DNA of 64,000 nucleotides, taken from the NCBI GenBank assembly GCA_937923255.1, contig CALAIL010000021.1:1-64000 (forward strand), in the 5' to 3' direction. The position numbers and the translations under genes are program-made. Source of the stretch: an uncultured Propionivibrio sp. (lineage in GTDB: Bacteria > Pseudomonadota > Gammaproteobacteria > Burkholderiales > Rhodocyclaceae). The notes beneath the pieces are model-generated. The model ran no database searches and was not told the origin of the DNA. It saw nothing but the letters and a program-made list of their open reading frames with translations. Below are positions 26,701 to 35,867 of this stretch, one piece after another; the stretch's first letter is position 1; the number at the start of each line of letters is the position of its first letter.

Positions 26701-27666
26701 ATGTCGGAAATACCCGCCGCTTTCTGCGGCCGTCGCTACCATGCCTACAACGACTGGGCGAAAACGCACCACGGCGGGCGGTTGCAAAAGATTTCGGTCG
26801 ACGCCGGCTTCACCTGCCCCAACCGAGACGGTGCCTTGGGGCGGGGCGGTTGCAGCTTCTGCAACAACGCCGGCTTTACGCCCAACTACCTGCGCGAGCA
26901 GCGCGACATCCGCCAGCAGATCGACACCGGCATCGCCTTCATGCGCCGGCGTTACCCGGAAACGGCGGGGTTTCTCGCCTATTTCCAGAGCTATTCCAAC
27001 ACCTACGGCGATCTCGAACAGTTACGGCGGATGTACGGCAAAGCGCTGGCGCACCCGGACATCCGCGGCCTCGTCATCGGCACCCGCCCCGACTGCCTGC
27101 CGAATGCGACGCTGGATTATCTCGCCGATCTGGCGCGCGAACGGCCGGTCGAGCTGGAAATCGGCATCGAATCCTGCGATGACGCGGTGCTCGCGGCATG
27201 CCGGCGCGGCCATGATTTTGCCGCTAGCGCCGATGCCATCCAGCGTGCGGCGCAGCGCGGGCTATTCGTCACCGGCCACCTGCTGCTCGGCTTGCCGCTG
27301 GAGACGCCGGCCGGCCTGATCCAGGGCGCCCAGGCGCTGTCCCGCCTGCCGATCGACGCGCTGAAATTCCACCAGCTGCAAATCGTGCGCGGCACGCGCC
27401 TGGCCGTGCAATACCGGCGCGCGCCGGACAGCATCGCGCTGCTTTCGCCGCCCGCCTATCTCGACGCGGTGATCGACATGCTCGAATACCTGCCGCCGTC
27501 GGTCAAAATCCAGCGGCTGGGCAGTGAAGTGCCGCCCAGGCTGCGGCTCTCGCCCGACTGGGGCTTGCGCCTCTCGCGCTTCCCCGCCCTGTTGGAAGCG
27601 CGCCTGCGCGAACGCGACACCTGGCAGAGCCGGCGTTTTCGGCGTGCGCCTGAAGAAGGTGCGTAA
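26701..27666 (+). CDS. TIGR01212-type radical SAM protein (YhcC-like)
   Basis: 321 residues from MSEIPAAF; the frame is open back to 26602, so the start is uncertain. The Cys motif is CPNRDGALGRGGCSFC (about 38-53), the wide spacing typical of this subfamily. FLAYFQSYSNTYGDLEQL, GTRPDCLP and LELEIGIESCDD-like segments follow the E. coli YhcC order. It should cleave SAM at a 4Fe-4S cluster; no substrate is known to me. The end of the gene carries one copy of a 30-bp direct repeat (see 27634-27724). Confidence 0.85.
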   Translation: MSEIPAAFCGRRYHAYNDWAKTHHGGRLQKISVDAGFTCPNRDGALGRGGCSFCNNAGFTPNYLREQRDIRQQIDTGIAFMRRRYPETAGFLAYFQSYSNTYGDLEQLRRMYGKALAHPDIRGLVIGTRPDCLPNATLDYLADLARERPVELEIGIESCDDAVLAACRRGHDFAASADAIQRAAQRGLFVTGHLLLGLPLETPAGLIQGAQALSRLPIDALKFHQLQIVRGTRLAVQYRRAPDSIALLSPPAYLDAVIDMLEYLPPSVKIQRLGSEVPPRLRLSPDWGLRLSRFPALLEARLRERDTWQSRRFRRAPEEGA

Positions 27667-27724
27667 CCGGCTTCCGTACCGTTTTTGCTCGATACGTTTT
27701 CGGCGGGCGCCTGAAGAAGGTGCG
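27634..27724. repeat. 30-bp direct repeat across the 3' end of the radical SAM gene
   Basis: The sequence from 27634 to 27663 is repeated at 27695-27724 with one mismatch (T to G). The first copy encodes the last residues (RFRRAPEEG); the second is after the stop. Confidence 0.85.
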
Positions 27725-27844
27725 GAAGGCGAAGGCGCGACGCGTATGAAGAAAGCGCCATAGGCCGGATTTGACGAGCGCAGGCCAAGGAAAACAAAGA
27801 CGCGCCGCCCGCCTCCCGCCAAAGCGCGCCTGCCGTCCACAGCG

Positions 27845-28510
27845 GAGTGAAATGATCCATCGGCCTGTGCTCCGCGTCTTTTGGGCGTTTCAGCCCGGTT
27901 GCCTCTGAAACCCTTGTCAATTGGGCGTTTGCCGGCAGGCAGGCTGAAAGTGCCCGTAAACACTGGGCTAGCGGATAGGCAGGCCGGGAACCCACGTAAA
28001 CACTGGGCTGGCGGGCGGCCCCTCCGGAAATGCCCATTTTACACGGGCTGCAGGGCATGCCGGCGGTAAATGCCCGCCCCACTCGGACGCACGGCAAGTG
28101 GCTTGCCGGCTTTACCGGTGGAGCAGTTTTTCATCCACCCAATCTCCCTGCCGGCAGATTGCGCGTGTTCGGATGCCAAGCGCGGGAAAATTCTCAAAGG
28201 CAAACAGCCGCCGGCCGTATGGGGCAGGCATACGCCTGCTGGCCGCAGTAAAGCGAAATGATCCGTTGGCCTGTGCTCCGCGTCTTTTGGGCATTTCAGC
28301 CCGGTTGCCTCTGAAGCCCTTGTCAATCAGGCGTTTGCCGGCAGGCAGGCCGGAAGTGCCCGTAAACAGTGGGCTAGCGGATAGGCAGGCCGGTAACCCA
28401 CGTAAACACTGGGCTAGCGGGCAGTCCCTCCGGAAATGCCGGTTTTACGCGGGATAGCGGGCACCCTGCCGACGGCAGATGCCCGCCCCACCCGGACGCA
28501 CGGCAAGTGG
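27845..28510. repeat. Large spaced palindromic-box field with internal duplication
   Basis: Two long similar blocks (about 27845-28110 and 28256-28525) each contain the order CCGCGTCTTTTGGGC, CTTGTCAATTGGGC-like, CCCGTAAACASTGGGC, CACGTAAACACTGGGC and a GGAAATGCC box. Both end in the same GACGCACGGCAAGTGGCTTGCCGGC segment. The 1974-2375 field is related. No gene is supported between 27667 and 28561. Confidence 0.82.
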
Positions 28511-28561
28511 CTTGCCGGCTTTTCCGGCGAAGCGGTATCAGGCCGGCAGCCGCCGGCGCGG

Positions 28562-29704
28562 CTAGACCGTCCGCGACGCTTTGATGATGCGGCACAGGCG
28601 GGCGGCGGCGGCTTCGATCAGCGCTTCGGCATCGTCGATGCATTCGGCGAGATGCATCGGTTTGTCGCAGATGCTCATCACGGCGTCGATGCCCTGCGCC
28701 AGAATTTCGTCCGCGCCTTCGCCCAGGCCGCCGGAAATGCAGAACACCGGCACGCGGTGACGCTTGGCGGCCTTGGCCACACCGACCGGCGCCTTGCCAA
28801 AAGCCGTCTGAAAATCGGTGCGCCCTTCGCCCGTCAGCACAAAAGCGGCGTCCTTAACCCGGGCATCGAAGCCGACGGCTTCCAGCACAATTTCCACACC
28901 CGGCCGTAAAACCGCAGGCGTGAAGAAGCGCAGCCCGGCGCCCAGGCCGCCGGCCGCGCCGGCGCCGGGCGATTCGGCAATGGGCCGCCCCGTCGCCCGC
29001 TCGGCAATCTGCGCATAGTGCGCCAGCGCCGCGTCCAGCTCGGCAACCATTTCCGGCGTCGCGCCCTTTTGCGGGCCGAAGACGGCCGATGCGCCGCGCG
29101 CGCCGCAAAGCGGATTGTCGACATCGCAGGCGACGACGATTTCCGCTTCCGCCAGGCGCGGGTCGAAACCCTCCAGATGGATCGTCGCCAGCCGGGCGAG
29201 CGCCGCGCCGCCTTCCGGCAGATCATGCCCGGCGGCGTCGGTAAAGCGCGCGCCCAGTGCCCGCGCCATGCCCGCACCGCCGTCGTTGGTGGCGCTGCCG
29301 CCGATGCCGATGATGATTTTGCGCAGACCGGCATCGAGCGCGGCGCGGATCAGTTCGCCCGTACCAAGAGTCGTCGCCACGCGCGGATTGCGGCGATCGG
29401 GCGGGATCAGCGGCAACCCGGAAGCCGCCGCCATTTCGATGACTGCCGTCCGGCCATCGCCGAGCACGCCCCAGTGCGCCGTCAGCGCTTCGCCGAGCGG
29501 GCCGGTCACGCGCGCATGGCGAAGCTCGCCGTGCGTTGCCGCCACCAGCGCTTCGACCGTTCCTTCGCCGCCGTCGGCAATCGGCACTAGGTCGATAGCC
29601 GCGTCGGGGAATATCCGTGCAATACCGCGCTGCATGGCCGCCGCCACGCCCGGTGCGGAAACGCTGCCTTTGTATGAATCCGGCGCTACGATAATACGCA
29701 TCAT
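28562..29704 (-). CDS. glxK: Glycerate 2-kinase (GlxK/GarK type)
   Basis: A 380-residue glycerate kinase of the GarK family. MRIIVAPDSYKGSVSA, the conserved VPIADGGEGTVEALV (about 40-54), IIIGIGGSATNDGGAGMARALGA (about 120-142) and TGEGRTDFQTAFGKAPVGVA (near 295-314) are diagnostic. It phosphorylates D-glycerate to 2-phosphoglycerate, the entry to lower glycolysis. A GGGGGAAGG site lies just before the two tandem ATGs (29704/29701). It is the last gene of the hyi operon, 64 bases after the transketolase C subunit, and is probably the exit step of that pathway. Confidence 0.93.
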   Translation of the reverse strand: MMRIIVAPDSYKGSVSAPGVAAAMQRGIARIFPDAAIDLVPIADGGEGTVEALVAATHGELRHARVTGPLGEALTAHWGVLGDGRTAVIEMAAASGLPLIPPDRRNPRVATTLGTGELIRAALDAGLRKIIIGIGGSATNDGGAGMARALGARFTDAAGHDLPEGGAALARLATIHLEGFDPRLAEAEIVVACDVDNPLCGARGASAVFGPQKGATPEMVAELDAALAHYAQIAERATGRPIAESPGAGAAGGLGAGLRFFTPAVLRPGVEIVLEAVGFDARVKDAAFVLTGEGRTDFQTAFGKAPVGVAKAAKRHRVPVFCISGGLGEGADEILAQGIDAVMSICDKPMHLAECIDDAEALIEAAAARLCRIIKASRTV

Positions 29705-29768
29705 CACCTTCCCCCGTGAAACGAACGCCTGCACGAAGCGTTAAAAAATCCGCCCGCCGGTCAGTCCG

Positions 29769-30716
29769 TCAGCGTTTGCGGCGCAAGACTTTTTCCGCCT
29801 TGTCCGCAATATGCGCTGCCGACAGACCGTATTTCGCCAGCAGTTTCTCGTAGTCGCCCGACTCTGTAAAGGTATCCTCAATGCCGACAAATTCCTGCGG
29901 CACAGGGCAGTGTTTCGCCAGCGTCTCGGCCACGGCGCTGCCCAGCCCGCCACGCACGTTGTGCTCCTCGGCCGTGACGATGGCGCCGGTTTCCCGGGCG
30001 CAGGCCAGCAGCAGGTCGACGTCGATCGGCTTGATCGTGTGGAAATTGACGACACGCGCGCGAATGCCTTTTTTCGCCAGCATGTCGGCGGCTTCCAGCG
30101 CTTTGGCGAGCATGTAGCCGGTGGCGACGAGCGTCAGGTCGCCGCCTTCATGCACGACGACGCCCTTGCCGATTTCGAAGGCGTAACGCGCCCGGTCGAA
30201 GATCACCGGCGCTTCGGCGCGGCTCAGGCGCAGGTAGAGCGGCCCCCTGAAGGCAGCGGCAGCGCGCGTTGCCAGCTCAGCTTCGACCGGATCGGACACT
30301 GAAACAACCGTCATGTTCGGCAGCGCGCGCATGAAGGCGATGTCAGCAATCGCATGATGGCTAGCGCCGTCGTAGGAATCGGACAGCCCGGCATAGGCGC
30401 CGGCCAGCTTGACGTTGAGGCCGGTGTAAGCGATTAGGCTGCGCACCGGGTCGGCCGCGCGCAGCACCATGAAGGCGGCGAAGGTATTGGCGAAGGGGAT
30501 CTTGCCGGCCGCCGCCAGCCCCGCCGCCATGGCGACCATGTTGGCCTCGGCGATGCCGACGTTGAAGTAACGCCCGGGGAACGCTTTGCCAAAGAGGATG
30601 CTCTTGCTCGAACTGCCCACGTCGGCGTCGAGCGCGACGATGTCCGGATTTTCCTCTCCAAGCTGCGCCAGCGTTTCGCCATAGACATCACGGATGGCGC
30701 GTTTGATCGCACTCAT
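29769..30716 (-). CDS. Split transketolase, C-terminal subunit
   Basis: 315 residues covering the pyrimidine-binding and C-terminal domains of a transketolase. It starts with the usual AIRDVYGETLAQLGEENPDIVALDADVG (visible as residues about 6-33). FNVGIAEANMVAMAAGLA carries the catalytic Glu that activates thiamine diphosphate. SDSYDGASHHAIADIAFMRALPNM and the C-terminal VTAEEHNVRGGLGSAVAE follow. It pairs with the N-terminal subunit just upstream, whose stop overlaps its ATG by four bases. Such split enzymes include apulose-4-phosphate and sulfosugar transketolases, so the donor need not be a pentose phosphate. Confidence 0.92.
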   Translation of the reverse strand: MSAIKRAIRDVYGETLAQLGEENPDIVALDADVGSSSKSILFGKAFPGRYFNVGIAEANMVAMAAGLAAAGKIPFANTFAAFMVLRAADPVRSLIAYTGLNVKLAGAYAGLSDSYDGASHHAIADIAFMRALPNMTVVSVSDPVEAELATRAAAAFRGPLYLRLSRAEAPVIFDRARYAFEIGKGVVVHEGGDLTLVATGYMLAKALEAADMLAKKGIRARVVNFHTIKPIDVDLLLACARETGAIVTAEEHNVRGGLGSAVAETLAKHCPVPQEFVGIEDTFTESGDYEKLLAKYGLSAAHIADKAEKVLRRKR

Positions 30717-31546
30717 GGCTTCACCTCCAGTTCTTGCATGGCATGTTCAAATTCTTCCTGGCTGATCGGCTTGCCGTGCCAGGCGCTCTGCCCTTCCATG
30801 AAGGACACGCCCTTGCCCTTGACGGTGTCGGCGATGATGACCGTCGGCTTACCCTTGACCGTTTGTGCCTCGTCGACAGCGGCATCGATCATTTCCACCC
30901 GGTGCCCATCAATGTGGAGGACATGCCATCCGAAAGACCGCCATTTGGCGGCGATATCGCCCATCGGCATGATTTCCGCCAGCGTACCGTCGAGCTGCAC
31001 GCCGTTGTTATCAACGATAAGCAACAGGTTGTCGGCGGCGAATTTGGCAGCCGACATCGCCGCTTCCCAAACAATGCCTTCCTGCATCTCGCCATCGCCC
31101 ATCAGTACGACGGTACGGCAGGCGCGGCCATCCAGCCGCGCGGCCATCGCCATCCCTAACCCGGCCGGCAGACCCAGCCCGAGCGGGCCGGTGGAAAGTT
31201 CGACGCCGCAGGTTTTGCGGGCGCAGGGATGCCCCTGGAGATGGCTGTCCAACTGGCGCAGCGTCGCCAGCTCCTCGCGCGGGAAAAATCCTTTTTCCGC
31301 GAGCACCAGATACAGCATTGGCGCGGCGTGCCCCTTGCCGAGGATGAAGCGGTCGCGGTCGGGGTCTTGCGGACGCTTCGCGTCGATGTTCAGCTTCTCG
31401 AAGTACAAGGTGGTCAGGATTTCGGTAGCCGACAGCGATCCGCCGGGGTGCCCGGTTTGAATCGCATGCAGCAACCTGATCAAGTCCTGCCGGAACTTTC
31501 TGCAAAGCCCATCGAGATATTCTTTCCTTTCTGCGCTCAATCCCAT
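30713..31546 (-). CDS. Split transketolase, N-terminal subunit
   Basis: 277 residues, the diphosphate-binding half. LLHAIQTGHPGGSLSATEILTTLYF (about 20-44), the thiamine-diphosphate motif GDGEMQEGIVWEAAMSAAKFAADNLLLIVDNN (GDG to NN, about 145-176) and an ADTVKGKGVSFMEG loop (near 240) are seen. The start MGLSAERKEYL is fixed by AAGGAG eight bases upstream. The two subunits together equal a full transketolase. Located between the Zn-dehydrogenase and the C subunit in one transcript. Confidence 0.93.
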   Translation of the reverse strand: MGLSAERKEYLDGLCRKFRQDLIRLLHAIQTGHPGGSLSATEILTTLYFEKLNIDAKRPQDPDRDRFILGKGHAAPMLYLVLAEKGFFPREELATLRQLDSHLQGHPCARKTCGVELSTGPLGLGLPAGLGMAMAARLDGRACRTVVLMGDGEMQEGIVWEAAMSAAKFAADNLLLIVDNNGVQLDGTLAEIMPMGDIAAKWRSFGWHVLHIDGHRVEMIDAAVDEAQTVKGKPTVIIADTVKGKGVSFMEGQSAWHGKPISQEEFEHAMQELEVKP

Positions 31547-31661
31547 TTGGCACTCCTTCCCGTTTGTTGCAAAACCTTTCCGCCGGCTTCCGGAGCGCCC
31601 GTCGATCCGGCGGACGAGGCCCGAAGCCATCGGCGATACGCCGGCCGGCGGGGCCGCAGCA

Positions 31662-32699
31662 TCACGCCGAAACCTTGACGATGACTTTCATCACTTTGTC
31701 CGGATGCGCATCGATGTAGGGATAAACCTCCTCCATCTGCCGAACGTCAAAATAATCGCTGATCAGCGGCGCCGTCCGGACCGCCTTGTGCGTCATCAGC
31801 TCAATGGCGCGCTCGAAGTCCTCGCGCAGGTACATCATGATGCCGAGCATGTCGATCTCGCGCCGTTGCAATAGCGGGATCTCGATTTGCACCGGCTCCT
31901 TGTAATTGGCGACGATCACCAGCTTCGACGAGCAGCGCGCGGCGGCCAGCGCTTCGACGAACAGCGCCGGGATACCTGCGCAGTCGATGATGAAATCGGC
32001 GCCGTCCTCACCGAACTGTTCGCCGATGACTTCCCGCAGATTCCGGCCGCGCGTATCGACTGCCGCGCCGATGCCGCAATGCCGGGCGATGACCAGACGG
32101 TTAGCGTTGATGTCGGTGATCGCCGTGCGCCTGGCGCTGGAAGCCCGCGCCACCTGCGCCACCAGATTACCGATGGCGCCCGCACCGAGCACGAGGACAT
32201 TTTTGTCCTTCAGGTCGCCACAACGGCGGATTGCGCCGGTGGCGACCGATGCCGGCTCGACCAGCGCACCTTCGTCGAAACTCATCGAATCGGGCAGGTG
32301 CAACGCTTTCGATGCCGGCACGGCAAAATACTCGGCCAACATGCCGTCGGTGTGCACACCGTAGACTTTCAGGCTCTGGCAAACGTTGTAATGCCCGCTG
32401 CGACAGGGCGCGCATTCGCCGCAAAAGACCTGCGGTTGCACCGTCACCCGATCGCCCGGCCGGAAGTCCTGTACGTGGCGCCCCGCCTTGACAACAACGC
32501 CAGCGCCTTCGTGTCCCTGCACGACGGGAAAACGCATGTATTTGTGCCTGCCGTGATAAACCTGAATATCGGAACCGCAAACGCCAATCCGCTTCACCTG
32601 GATTAGAATCTCGTCCTCCCCCGGTTCAGGGATTGGCGAATCAAGGAACTGCATCTTGAACGCTTCGGTCATCCTGACCTGCAACATCGTTTCTTTCAT
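31662..32699 (-). CDS. Zinc-dependent medium-chain dehydrogenase (sugar/polyol type)
   Basis: 345 residues. Catalytic zinc: IGVCGSDIQVYHGRH and GHEGAG. Structural zinc: CGECAPCRSGHYNVC. NAD site: VLGAGAIG, then Asp in TDINANRL favouring NAD. Its closest relations by eye are sorbitol/threonine/galactonate-type dehydrogenases. In the operon it follows dctM and precedes the transketolase genes, so it is likely to oxidise the imported polyol or sugar acid to a ketose-like substrate. The ATG at 32699 with GGAGAG is preferred over the one at 32711. Confidence 0.85.
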   Translation of the reverse strand: MKETMLQVRMTEAFKMQFLDSPIPEPGEDEILIQVKRIGVCGSDIQVYHGRHKYMRFPVVQGHEGAGVVVKAGRHVQDFRPGDRVTVQPQVFCGECAPCRSGHYNVCQSLKVYGVHTDGMLAEYFAVPASKALHLPDSMSFDEGALVEPASVATGAIRRCGDLKDKNVLVLGAGAIGNLVAQVARASSARRTAITDINANRLVIARHCGIGAAVDTRGRNLREVIGEQFGEDGADFIIDCAGIPALFVEALAAARCSSKLVIVANYKEPVQIEIPLLQRREIDMLGIMMYLREDFERAIELMTHKAVRTAPLISDYFDVRQMEEVYPYIDAHPDKVMKVIVKVSA

Positions 32700-32735
32700 G
32701 TTTCTCTCCATTGTCAGCCGATGTTCGCCGATCGG

Positions 32736-34004
32736 TCATTTCAGCGCCAGCGGCAACCACATCGACACTTCAGGAACGTAAGTCAGCACCGCCAGCGTCA
32801 GCAGCAACACCCCCACATACGGCATCGCCTCGTAGGCAACATCGGCAAAACGCACTTTGGCAACGGCGCTGGAAACAAACAGGAGTACCCCGACTGGCGG
32901 CGTCAGCTGGCCGACGGTGAGATTGATCAGCAAAATGATGCCGAAATGCGTCAGATCAATGTGGTACAGGTTCAGCACGGGGATCAAAATCGGAACCAGG
33001 ATGATCATGATGGCAATGGTTTCCATGAAGCAGCCGATCATCAACAGGACAACGTTGAGCATAAGCAGAACGACCCAAGGTTTGTCGGTTGTCTGCGTCA
33101 GCAGGTTGGAGATCATCTGCGGAGCCTGCTCAATGCCAAGGAACCAGCTAAAAGGCGAAGCAGCGGCAACGATCATCAGGATAACCGCCGTTTCCTTGGC
33201 CGTTTGCAGCAGAATCGGGGGAATCTGCGACCATTGCAGCGTTTTGTAAATGAACAGACCGACGAACAGTGAGTAGAAAACGGCGACGCCAGCAATTTCC
33301 GTCGCCGTGAAAATACCCATACGAAAGCCGCCGAGTATGAGCACCGGCATCATCAGCGCCCACGATGCCTGGCGAAACGCCGTTTTCAAGCGGCTCCAGC
33401 AGAATCCGGCATCTTTCGGAAATTGCCGTTTTCTGGCGATATAGGCCGTTAACGCCACCATGGCACCGGCCATCAGCACACCGGGGAGAATCCCCGCCCA
33501 AAACAGGTCGCCTAGTGAAATATTTGCCTGCCAGGCGTAGATGACCATCAGCGTAGACGGCGGGATGATCGGCCCCAGCGTTGCCGCCGCCGAACACAGG
33601 GCGGCACCAAAGCCACCGCCATACCCCGTTTTGGTGAATTCGGGAACAAAAATTCGTGACAGCGCCGCACAGTCGGCTACCGACGAACCGGAAATACCCG
33701 AAAGAAACACCTCGCCAACCACAGCGGTATGCGCTACGCCGCCGCGGATATGGCCGATGAGTGCGCGTGTAAAACCAAACAGCCGTTCGCTGATGCCGGA
33801 GTCGTTCATCAACGCGCCGGCCAGCGTAAACAGGGGAATGGCAAGTAACGGGAAAGACTGGACACCAGTAACGACACGCTGCGCCACCACCGACAGCGGA
33901 AACCCTTCCAGCCCGATAACCAGCAGTGAGGAACCGAGCATGGCTAGAGAAATCGGTAGCCCGATCAGCAGCAGAGCGATAAAAGAAAGCGCAAGAGCGA
34001 TCAT
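32736..34004 (-). CDS. dctM: TRAP transporter large permease DctM (second system)
   Basis: 422 residues, about 12 hydrophobic helices, with the family segments SGISGSSVADCAAL (about 108-121), PPSTLMVIYAWQANIS (about 150-165) and LTPPVGVLLFVSS (about 368-380). It forms the Na+-coupled channel with DctQ, whose stop it overlaps by four bases. It is only moderately similar to the DctM at 3659, so the two systems are not a recent duplication. Confidence 0.95.
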   Translation of the reverse strand: MIALALSFIALLLIGLPISLAMLGSSLLVIGLEGFPLSVVAQRVVTGVQSFPLLAIPLFTLAGALMNDSGISERLFGFTRALIGHIRGGVAHTAVVGEVFLSGISGSSVADCAALSRIFVPEFTKTGYGGGFGAALCSAAATLGPIIPPSTLMVIYAWQANISLGDLFWAGILPGVLMAGAMVALTAYIARKRQFPKDAGFCWSRLKTAFRQASWALMMPVLILGGFRMGIFTATEIAGVAVFYSLFVGLFIYKTLQWSQIPPILLQTAKETAVILMIVAAASPFSWFLGIEQAPQMISNLLTQTTDKPWVVLLMLNVVLLMIGCFMETIAIMIILVPILIPVLNLYHIDLTHFGIILLINLTVGQLTPPVGVLLFVSSAVAKVRFADVAYEAMPYVGVLLLTLAVLTYVPEVSMWLPLALK

Positions 34005-34546
34005 TCCGACCCTCCCTCGTTCGCCTCATTCATGACCAACGCCTCGGTTTCGCCACGAAAAACCGGCGCCGCGCCCTGATCCAGCCAAATGCGCACGGCG
34101 TGCAGCAACATCAGCGCCAGCCCGACCGGCATGGCAGATACAATCCAGGCTTTCGAGATCCCCATCATCGGTGAATCGACGACCAATTCCTGCAAGACAA
34201 ATTCATAGCAGGAAACGATGGCGGCAATAATGATCACCATGCCGAGCAATACGGTGACGACATTCAGCCAGGAAAATTTTGGGTGGCGAAAAACAGGCGC
34301 CATGACATCGATGCGGATATGCATCTGTGACCTGATAGCCGCAGCCGCACCGAGGAATACCATCCATGTCAGCAGTGCAACAATTAATTCTTCGCCCCAG
34401 GTCAACGGGTTGTTAAACACATAGCGCAGAATCACGGCAAGAATTACCATGACCGAGATCGCACCATGCAGATAGGCAACCAGCGTATCTTCCGCCTTGG
34501 CAGTAAGGTCGTCGATCCGCCCCAGAATCGTTCGAAAGACACTCAT
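34001..34546 (-). CDS. dctQ: TRAP transporter small permease DctQ (second system)
   Basis: 181 residues with four helices and the DctQ consensus LTWGEELIVALLTWMVFLGAAAAIRSQMHIRID (about 50-82). It partners the DctM that follows. A long inverted repeat lies in the 182-base gap after dctP. Confidence 0.93.
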   Translation of the reverse strand: MSVFRTILGRIDDLTAKAEDTLVAYLHGAISVMVILAVILRYVFNNPLTWGEELIVALLTWMVFLGAAAAIRSQMHIRIDVMAPVFRHPKFSWLNVVTVLLGMVIIIAAIVSCYEFVLQELVVDSPMMGISKAWIVSAMPVGLALMLLHAVRIWLDQGAAPVFRGETEALVMNEANEGGSE

Positions 34547-34653
34547 CAGCGGCTCCAGAGGTGTAAAAAATAGTTTTCCCGCTTGTACTCCTGTCGTACT
34601 TTCCGCCTATTGGCTTAACTCATCGACAGACCACACATAATGCTGCCTATCGT

Positions 34654-34695
34654 GTCTCACACGGCCGCCTGGAACGCGCGGCTTCCGTGTGAGAC
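34654..34695 (-). promoter_or_regulatory. Intercistronic hairpin between dctP and dctQ
   Basis: GTCTCACACGG and its perfect complement CCGTGTGAGAC form an 11-bp stem around a 20-base GC-rich loop. There is no T run, so it is not a simple terminator; such hairpins often stabilise the upstream message of an abundant binding protein. Confidence 0.6.
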
Positions 34696-34728
34696 GGCGG
34701 CCTTCGTAAACAATGGTTGTCGGCCTGA

Positions 34729-35760
34729 CTAATTAGCACCTGCGGTCCCAGCTGCATTAACGGCATCTCGAACGCGTTTGAGGTTGGCAGCCCCCCAGCG
34801 CGCCTCGAGGTTTTTGTACGCCGGTCCCATTTTCGCCGCAAACGCCGCGCGATCGACCTCATCGACCACTTTTGTCTTGCCCTGCTTGCGGATTTCTTCG
34901 AGCATCTTACCTTCCTGCTCCTGCTGCAAACGGGTGTTCTTTTCCGAAACGGCGGCTGCCTCCTCCAGCAATACTTTCTGGAATTCCGGAGAAAGTTTTT
35001 CGAAGGAACGCTTGTTGATGATCACCAGGTTGTTTTGCAGCATGTGGCGGGTCATCGACAGATAACCCTGTACTTCATAGAATTTGCGGGCATAGATCGT
35101 CGGAATCGGGTTTTCCTGCCCATCGACGGTCTTCTGCTGCAAAGCCGTATAGACTTCACCAAACGGGATCGGTGTCGGCGCGGCTCCCATCGCACGAATC
35201 ATCTCGACCCAGACAGGCGATTCCGGAACACGTATCTTTAGCCCGGCCATGTCCTCCGGTTTGCTTACAGCTTTTGTGCTGGTCGTCAGGTTGCGCCAGC
35301 CCCAGTACCAGATCTTGGTCAGCGGGATGATATTGTGCTTGTCGCGCAGTTCATCAAAGATCGGCTGAAACACCGGACCACGGATAATACGTTCGGCCTG
35401 TGCCCAGTCTTTCCACAGGAAGGGCGCACTCGCAATTTCCAGCGCCGGCGTCAGATTGGACAGCGCCGCCATCGAAGGCGAAGCAATGTCAAGCGCACCG
35501 GATTTGACCTGCTGGAACAGGTCGACTTCCTTGCCCAGTTGTTCGCCCGGGAACACCTTGACGACCAGCTCACCGTTGGTACGTTTAGCCACCCGGTCGG
35601 CAAATTCCTGCTCCAGCTCGAAGGCCAGCTCGCCAGCGATGTGCACATGACCAAAGCGCAGTGTCGTCGCCGCCGAGACTGCGCCCGACGTGAACAAGGA
35701 TACGGAAAAAGCCGCAGCCAGCGCGGAAGAAAGAATTTTTTTCGCGGTAATACGAAACAT
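34729..35760 (-). CDS. dctP: TRAP transporter substrate-binding protein DctP (second system)
   Basis: 343 residues with signal peptide MFRITAKKILSSALAAAFSV and cleavage near AVSA-A (about 30). Receptor features: TLRFGHVHIAGE (about 33-44), GLKIRVPESPVWVEMIRAMGA (Arg for the substrate carboxylate, about 172-192) and FGEVYTALQQKTVDGQENP (about 200-218). GGGAGG lies seven bases before the ATG. It follows hyi, the first gene of the operon. The ligand is not known; a hydroxylated monocarboxylate fits the neighbours. Confidence 0.93.
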   Translation of the reverse strand: MFRITAKKILSSALAAAFSVSLFTSGAVSAATTLRFGHVHIAGELAFELEQEFADRVAKRTNGELVVKVFPGEQLGKEVDLFQQVKSGALDIASPSMAALSNLTPALEIASAPFLWKDWAQAERIIRGPVFQPIFDELRDKHNIIPLTKIWYWGWRNLTTSTKAVSKPEDMAGLKIRVPESPVWVEMIRAMGAAPTPIPFGEVYTALQQKTVDGQENPIPTIYARKFYEVQGYLSMTRHMLQNNLVIINKRSFEKLSPEFQKVLLEEAAAVSEKNTRLQQEQEGKMLEEIRKQGKTKVVDEVDRAAFAAKMGPAYKNLEARWGAANLKRVRDAVNAAGTAGAN

Positions 35761-35867
35761 GGCCAACCTCCCACAAAGGAAAAAGGAAAACGACATCCAA
35801 CCGTTCAAATGTCGAAACCGCACAACGGCGCGCACCGGACAATCCGCACCGATACGCTTCTTACCGC

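Noticed and set aside
27845-28510. CRISPR array
   Set aside because: Boxes are imperfect, of varying sequence, and spacers are only about 13-20 bases and themselves related; no cas gene is near.
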